Shown one piece after another: positions 5,771 to 8,406 of a stretch of 8,406 bases of DNA (position 1 is its first letter; each line of letters starts with the position of its first letter). The position numbers were made by a program, and so were the translations under genes. The DNA comes from JBMNTQ01 sp050945815. GTDB lineage: Bacteria; Bacillota; Clostridia; Christensenellales; JBMNTQ01. The stretch covers positions 1 through 8,406 of the forward strand of contig JBMNTQ010000086.1 of NCBI GenBank assembly GCA_050945815.1, read 5' to 3'. The notes beneath the pieces are model-generated. The model searched no databases, was not told the origin of the DNA, and saw nothing but the letters and a program-made list of their open reading frames with translations.

Positions 5771-6028
5771 GTGATGGAAAGAGGATACCGCAAGGTTAGA
5801 GTTGGCATGGTTGTCAGCGACAAAATGGATAAAACCGTTGTTGTGGCTGTGAGAAGCAGAACAAAGCATCCTCTCTATGGGAAGATTATGAATACAACCA
5901 CCAAATTCAAGGCCCACGACGAGCAGAATGATTGCAACGTCGGTGATAAGGTCAGGATTATGGAAACCCGCCCTTTGAGCAAGGGGAAAACGTGGCGTGT
6001 TGTGGAAATCATAGAAAGGGCGCGATAG
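5771..6028 (+). CDS. rpsQ: 30S ribosomal protein S17
   Basis: S17 is an OB-fold protein that binds the 5' domain of 16S rRNA early in assembly. The product is 85 residues from the GTG at 5771, or 84 from the ATG at 5774. It contains VVSDKMDKTVVVAV (14-27), the block TKHPLYGKIM (31-40) and the C-terminal signature VGDKVRIMETRPLSKGKTW (57-75). It is 23 nt after rpmC and 34 nt before rplN. In E. coli it is the last gene of the S10 operon and a promoter follows; here the gap to rplN shows no promoter-like pair of boxes. Confidence 0.97.
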   Translation: MMERGYRKVRVGMVVSDKMDKTVVVAVRSRTKHPLYGKIMNTTTKFKAHDEQNDCNVGDKVRIMETRPLSKGKTWRVVEIIERAR

Positions 6029-6062
6029 AGCAGTTTTACTCGCGTAAAGGAGGGTTTAAGAT

Positions 6063-6431
6063 ATGATTCAGCCTCAAACCCGCTTGAAAGTGGCTGATAA
6101 CACTGGAGCAAAAGAGATTATGTGTATCCGCGTGACTGGTGGATCCTTTCGGCGGAGCGCAAATATTGGCGATGTGATCGTCGCATCGGTAAAGGCCGCA
6201 ACACCCGGCGGCGTTGTGAAAAAGAAGGATATTGTGAAGGCGGTTGTGGTGCGCACTGTGAAGGGCGTCAATAGGCCTGACGGTTCGTATATCCGCTTTG
6301 ATGATAACGCTGCAGTCATTATAAACGACCAGAAGCAGCCCCGCGGCACCCGTATCTTTGGGCCGGTCGCCAGGGAACTGCGGGAGAAGGATTATATGAA
6401 GATTATATCCTTGGCTCCCGAAGTGCTGTAA
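6063..6431 (+). CDS. rplN: 50S ribosomal protein L14
   Basis: L14 is a small beta-barrel protein at the subunit interface, forming bridge B8 with 16S rRNA; the silencing factor RsfS binds it in many bacteria. The product is 122 residues, exactly the common length. It begins MIQPQTRLKVADNTGAKEI and has RRSANIGDVIVASVK (30-44), RPDGSYIRFDDNAAVI (71-86) and GTRIFGPVARELREKDYMKI (95-114). AAAGGAGG at 6046-6053 precedes the ATG by 9 nt. It is the first gene of the spc segment, and its stop codon overlaps the binding site for rplX. Confidence 0.98.
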   Translation: MIQPQTRLKVADNTGAKEIMCIRVTGGSFRRSANIGDVIVASVKAATPGGVVKKKDIVKAVVVRTVKGVNRPDGSYIRFDDNAAVIINDQKQPRGTRIFGPVARELREKDYMKIISLAPEVL

Positions 6432-6445
6432 GGAGGTGCCGGAGA

Positions 6446-6772
6446 ATGCGGAAAGTATTGAGAGTTAGAACGGGTGACGAGGTTGTCGTCGTTGCCGGCA
6501 AGGATAAGGACAAGACAGGAAAGATCCTTAGAACTTTTCCTTCCGAGAATAAGGTGATTGTGGAAGGCCGCAACATCACCGTCAAGCATAAGAAAGCGCG
6601 CAAAGCCGGCGATCCCGGCGGCCGCATCAATCAGGAATCGCCGATTGACGCATCCAATGTGATGCTGCTTTGCCCGAAATGCAAAAAGGCAACGCGTATT
6701 GGCAAACGGTTCCTCGATGACGGGTCGAAAGTTCGCGTATGCAAAAAATGCGACGATGTCATCGACAAGTAG
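6446..6772 (+). CDS. rplX: 50S ribosomal protein L24 with C-terminal zinc ribbon
   Basis: L24 is an assembly-initiating protein that binds the 5' end of 23S rRNA. The product is 108 residues. The N-terminal KOW domain reads RTGDEVVVVAGKDKDKTGKI (8-27), followed by EGRNITVKHKK (40-50). The C-terminal part has two cysteine pairs, Cys76-Pro-Lys-Cys79 and Cys99-Lys-Lys-Cys102, which form a likely zinc-binding site. The pairs are absent from E. coli L24 but common in Gram-positive forms. AAGGAGG at 6430-6436 overlaps the rplN stop codon, so translation is probably coupled to rplN. Confidence 0.98.
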   Translation: MRKVLRVRTGDEVVVVAGKDKDKTGKILRTFPSENKVIVEGRNITVKHKKARKAGDPGGRINQESPIDASNVMLLCPKCKKATRIGKRFLDDGSKVRVCKKCDDVIDK

Positions 6773-6797
6773 ATTGATCTGAAAGGAGGAAGAGATC

Positions 6798-7337
6798 GTG
6801 CCAAGATTAAAGGATAAGTATACCAACGAAGTGGTCCCTGCTTTGATGAAAAAATTTGAATATGCCAACGTGATGCAGGTTCCCAAGCTGGAGAAAATCG
6901 TCATTAATATGGGTATGGGCGATGTCAAGGATAACCCTAAGGGCCTGGAATCTGCGCTGAATGACCTGAGAACGATTGCGGGCCAGAAGCCTGTTGTCAC
7001 CAAGGCGAAGAAGTCTGTTGCAAACTTTAAGCTGCGTGACGGCATGAATGTAGGCGCCAAGGTGACCTTGCGCAGCACTCGTATGTATGAATATTTGGAT
7101 AAACTTATTTCCATCGCTCTTCCCCGTACGCGGGATTTTAGAGGGTTGTCAGGCAACTCGTTCGATGGCCGGGGCAACTATGCGATGGGCGTGAAGGATC
7201 AGCTGATTTTTCCTGAAATCAACTATGATCAGGTGGATAAGATCCGCGGAATGGACATTATCATTGTAACGACGGCTAAAACTGATGAAGAGGCCCGGGA
7301 GCTTCTGAACCTTTTTGGCATGCCGTTCGCGCAGTAA
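6798..7337 (+). CDS. rplE: 50S ribosomal protein L5
   Basis: L5 binds 5S rRNA in the central protuberance and contacts P-site tRNA and S13. The product is 179 residues, the usual length. Blocks are MPRLKDKYTNEVVPAL at the start, VPKLEKIVINMGMGD (28-42), LPRTRDFRGLSG (108-119), GNYAMGVKDQLIFPEI (126-141) and GMDIIIVTTAKTDEEA (151-166). The start is a GTG; AAAGGAGG at 6782-6789 lies 8 nt before it, and no ATG is placed as well. The binding site sits in the loop of a possible short hairpin (6775-6798). In E. coli S8 represses the spc operon near the start of this gene. Confidence 0.98.
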   Translation: MPRLKDKYTNEVVPALMKKFEYANVMQVPKLEKIVINMGMGDVKDNPKGLESALNDLRTIAGQKPVVTKAKKSVANFKLRDGMNVGAKVTLRSTRMYEYLDKLISIALPRTRDFRGLSGNSFDGRGNYAMGVKDQLIFPEINYDQVDKIRGMDIIIVTTAKTDEEARELLNLFGMPFAQ

Positions 7338-7356
7338 ATTAGGGAGGTTATGCATA

Positions 7357-7542
7357 GTGGCTAAAACAAGCATGAAAAACAAACAGCAAAGGCCGCCCAA
7401 ATACAGCAGCCGGGCATATACCCGCTGCAGAATCTGCGGACGTCCTCATGCTGTACTCAGGAAATACGGAATTTGCCGTATTTGTTTCAGAGAGCTGGCT
7501 TACAAGGGCCAGATACCGGGGGTTCGCAAGGCCAGCTGGTAG
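7357..7542 (+). CDS. rpsZ: 30S ribosomal protein S14 type Z (zinc-binding)
   Basis: S14 lies in the 30S head near S3 and S10. This is the short 61-residue form with four zinc-ligand cysteines: Cys24-Arg-Ile-Cys27 and Cys40-Arg-Ile-Cys43. It ends GQIPGVRKASW, the classic type Z terminus. The name rpsN is also used for this gene. The start is the GTG at 7357 (MAKTSMKNKQQRPPKY), 9 nt after GGGAGG at 7342-7347. The in-frame ATG at 7315 lies inside rplE, has no binding site and would add 14 unrelated residues. Some bacteria keep a second, zinc-free S14 elsewhere under Zur control; none is in this window. Confidence 0.97.
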   Translation: MAKTSMKNKQQRPPKYSSRAYTRCRICGRPHAVLRKYGICRICFRELAYKGQIPGVRKASW

Positions 7543-7573
7543 AAGCACGGTTTTAGGAAGGAGGAATAGGTGA

Positions 7574-7972
7574 ATGGTTGTTACAGATCCCATTGCCGAT
7601 ATGTTGACGAGAATTCGCAATGCGTTGGTTGCAAAGCATGATGCCCTGGACGTTCCCGCTTCGGGAACCAAGCTTGCCATCGCTGAGATATTGTTAAACG
7701 AAGGCTTCATTAAAAAATATGACGTTATGGAACAGGGCGTTCGGCGCACAATTCGCATCACACTGAAATACGGCCCGAACAAACAGCGGGTTATTTCCGG
7801 TTTGAAGCGCATCAGCAAGCCTGGATTGCGGGTGTATGCCAATCGGGATAAGGTTCCTAAGGTGTTGGGAGGATTGGGAATTGCCATCCTTTCTACATCC
7901 AGCGGTGTGATAACGGACAAGGAAGCGAGAAAGCGGGGCATTGGCGGCGAAGTGCTGGCCTATGTCTGGTAA
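7574..7972 (+). CDS. rpsH: 30S ribosomal protein S8
   Basis: S8 binds helix 21 of 16S rRNA and directs assembly of the 30S platform. In E. coli it also represses the spc operon by binding its mRNA. The product is 132 residues and starts MVVTDPIADMLTRIRNAL. It contains LNEGFIKKYDV (41-51), GLKRISKPGLRVYAN (76-90) and the rRNA-binding C-terminal signature STSSGVITDKEARKRGIGGE (107-126). AAGGAGG at 7558-7564 lies 9 nt before the ATG. It is 31 nt after rpsZ and 42 nt before rplF. Confidence 0.98.
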   Translation: MVVTDPIADMLTRIRNALVAKHDALDVPASGTKLAIAEILLNEGFIKKYDVMEQGVRRTIRITLKYGPNKQRVISGLKRISKPGLRVYANRDKVPKVLGGLGIAILSTSSGVITDKEARKRGIGGEVLAYVW

Positions 7973-8014
7973 AAACGGCCTGCAGGGCTGAGCTTGAGAT
8001 TACGGAGGTGTATT

Positions 8015-8406
8015 ATGTCGAGAATAGGTAAGCTTCCGGTGGAGATTCCTTCTTCCGTTACCGTGACGATTGCAGACAATAATTTGGTAAAGGTGAAGGG
8101 CCCTAAAGGGGAATTGAGCCAGAAGATTGACGAGAATATGATGATTTCGGTCGAAGGCAGCACGCTGAAAGTAGAACGGCCTTCCGATGAGAAGAGGCTG
8201 ATGCAGCTGCATGGCCTGAGCCGCACTCTGATCGCCAACATGGTGGAAGGCGTGACCAACGGCTACACGAAAAACTTGACGATTGTCGGCGTTGGATATC
8301 GCGCGCAGAAGCAGGGGAAGAACCTGGTATTGAGCTTGGGTTACTCCCATCCTGTGGAAATGTCGCCGCCGGAGGGAATTGAGTTTGAGGTTCCTGCGCC
8401 TACAAA
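8015..8406 (+). CDS. rplF: 50S ribosomal protein L6, N-terminal part (3' end outside window)
   Basis: L6 binds 23S rRNA near the sarcin-ricin loop and the factor-binding site. 130 complete codons are visible out of the usual 175-185, so about 50 residues are missing at the C-terminus, including the conserved GKGI-type end of domain 2. The start MSRIGKLPVEIPSSVTV is typical. KVKGPKGELSQ (26-36), LMQLHGLSRTLIANMVEGV (62-80) and LTIVGVGYRAQ (88-98) confirm the family. GGAGGTG at 8004-8010 precedes the ATG. The frame is open to the right edge with no sign of damage. Confidence 0.97.
   Translation, partial: MSRIGKLPVEIPSSVTVTIADNNLVKVKGPKGELSQKIDENMMISVEGSTLKVERPSDEKRLMQLHGLSRTLIANMVEGVTNGYTKNLTIVGVGYRAQKQGKNLVLSLGYSHPVEMSPPEGIEFEVPAPT

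Noticed and set aside
6392..7177. 261-codon minus-strand open frame opposite rplX and rplE
   Set aside because: It is a shadow of two conserved genes, with no binding site or known domain.
7977..7988. CCTGCAGG palindrome in the rpsH-rplF gap as a regulatory hairpin
   Set aside because: The fold would have only three or four pairs, with no T run and no other support.
888..8010. Recurring AAGGAGG-like motif as a dispersed repeat
   Set aside because: Each copy lies 6-10 nt before a start codon and is a ribosome binding site.
1..8406. A new mobile, defence or biosynthetic system
   Set aside because: All genes are core ribosomal or translation genes in standard order; nothing accessory was found on either strand.

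Overview
The window is a stretch of the core ribosomal-protein supercluster of a bacterium. It holds the 3' end of tuf (EF-Tu), a transcription boundary, and then an unbroken run of seventeen ribosomal-protein genes on the + strand: rpsJ-rplC-rplD-rplW-rplB-rpsS-rplV-rpsC-rplP-rpmC-rpsQ (S10 operon order) followed by rplN-rplX-rplE-rpsZ-rpsH-rplF (start of spc operon order). The last gene runs off the right edge.

A Firmicute, most likely a member of Clostridia, is suggested by several features. Nearly every gene has a strong AAGGAGG-type ribosome binding site. S14 is the short zinc-binding type Z form and L24 carries a four-cysteine C-terminal zinc ribbon. L22 has a basic N-terminal extension. 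tuf lies directly upstream of rpsJ, and there is no visible promoter between the S10 and spc halves. Base composition is roughly balanced. The order within Clostridia cannot be fixed from this sequence alone.

Layout: 1-533 is the tuf 3' part (EF-Tu domains 2 and 3). 549-599 is a strong intrinsic terminator. 621-649 is a near-consensus sigma-A promoter. 656-902 is an mRNA leader of about 247 nt without a credible gene but with several potential hairpins. 903-8406 is the ribosomal-protein operon. Genes are separated by 13 to 42 nt or overlap by 1 to 11 nt (rplD/rplW, rpsC/rplP, rplP/rpmC), which suggests translational coupling.

Together the products build both subunits: S10, S19, S3, S17, S14 and S8 for 30S, and L3, L4, L23, L2, L22, L16, L29, L14, L24, L5 and L6 for 50S. 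All read as intact and conserved. No mobile element, CRISPR array, defence gene or unknown gene is present. The only region not explained by conserved genes is the rpsJ leader, which is a candidate autoregulatory RNA. Its structure calls were made by eye and need comparative testing.
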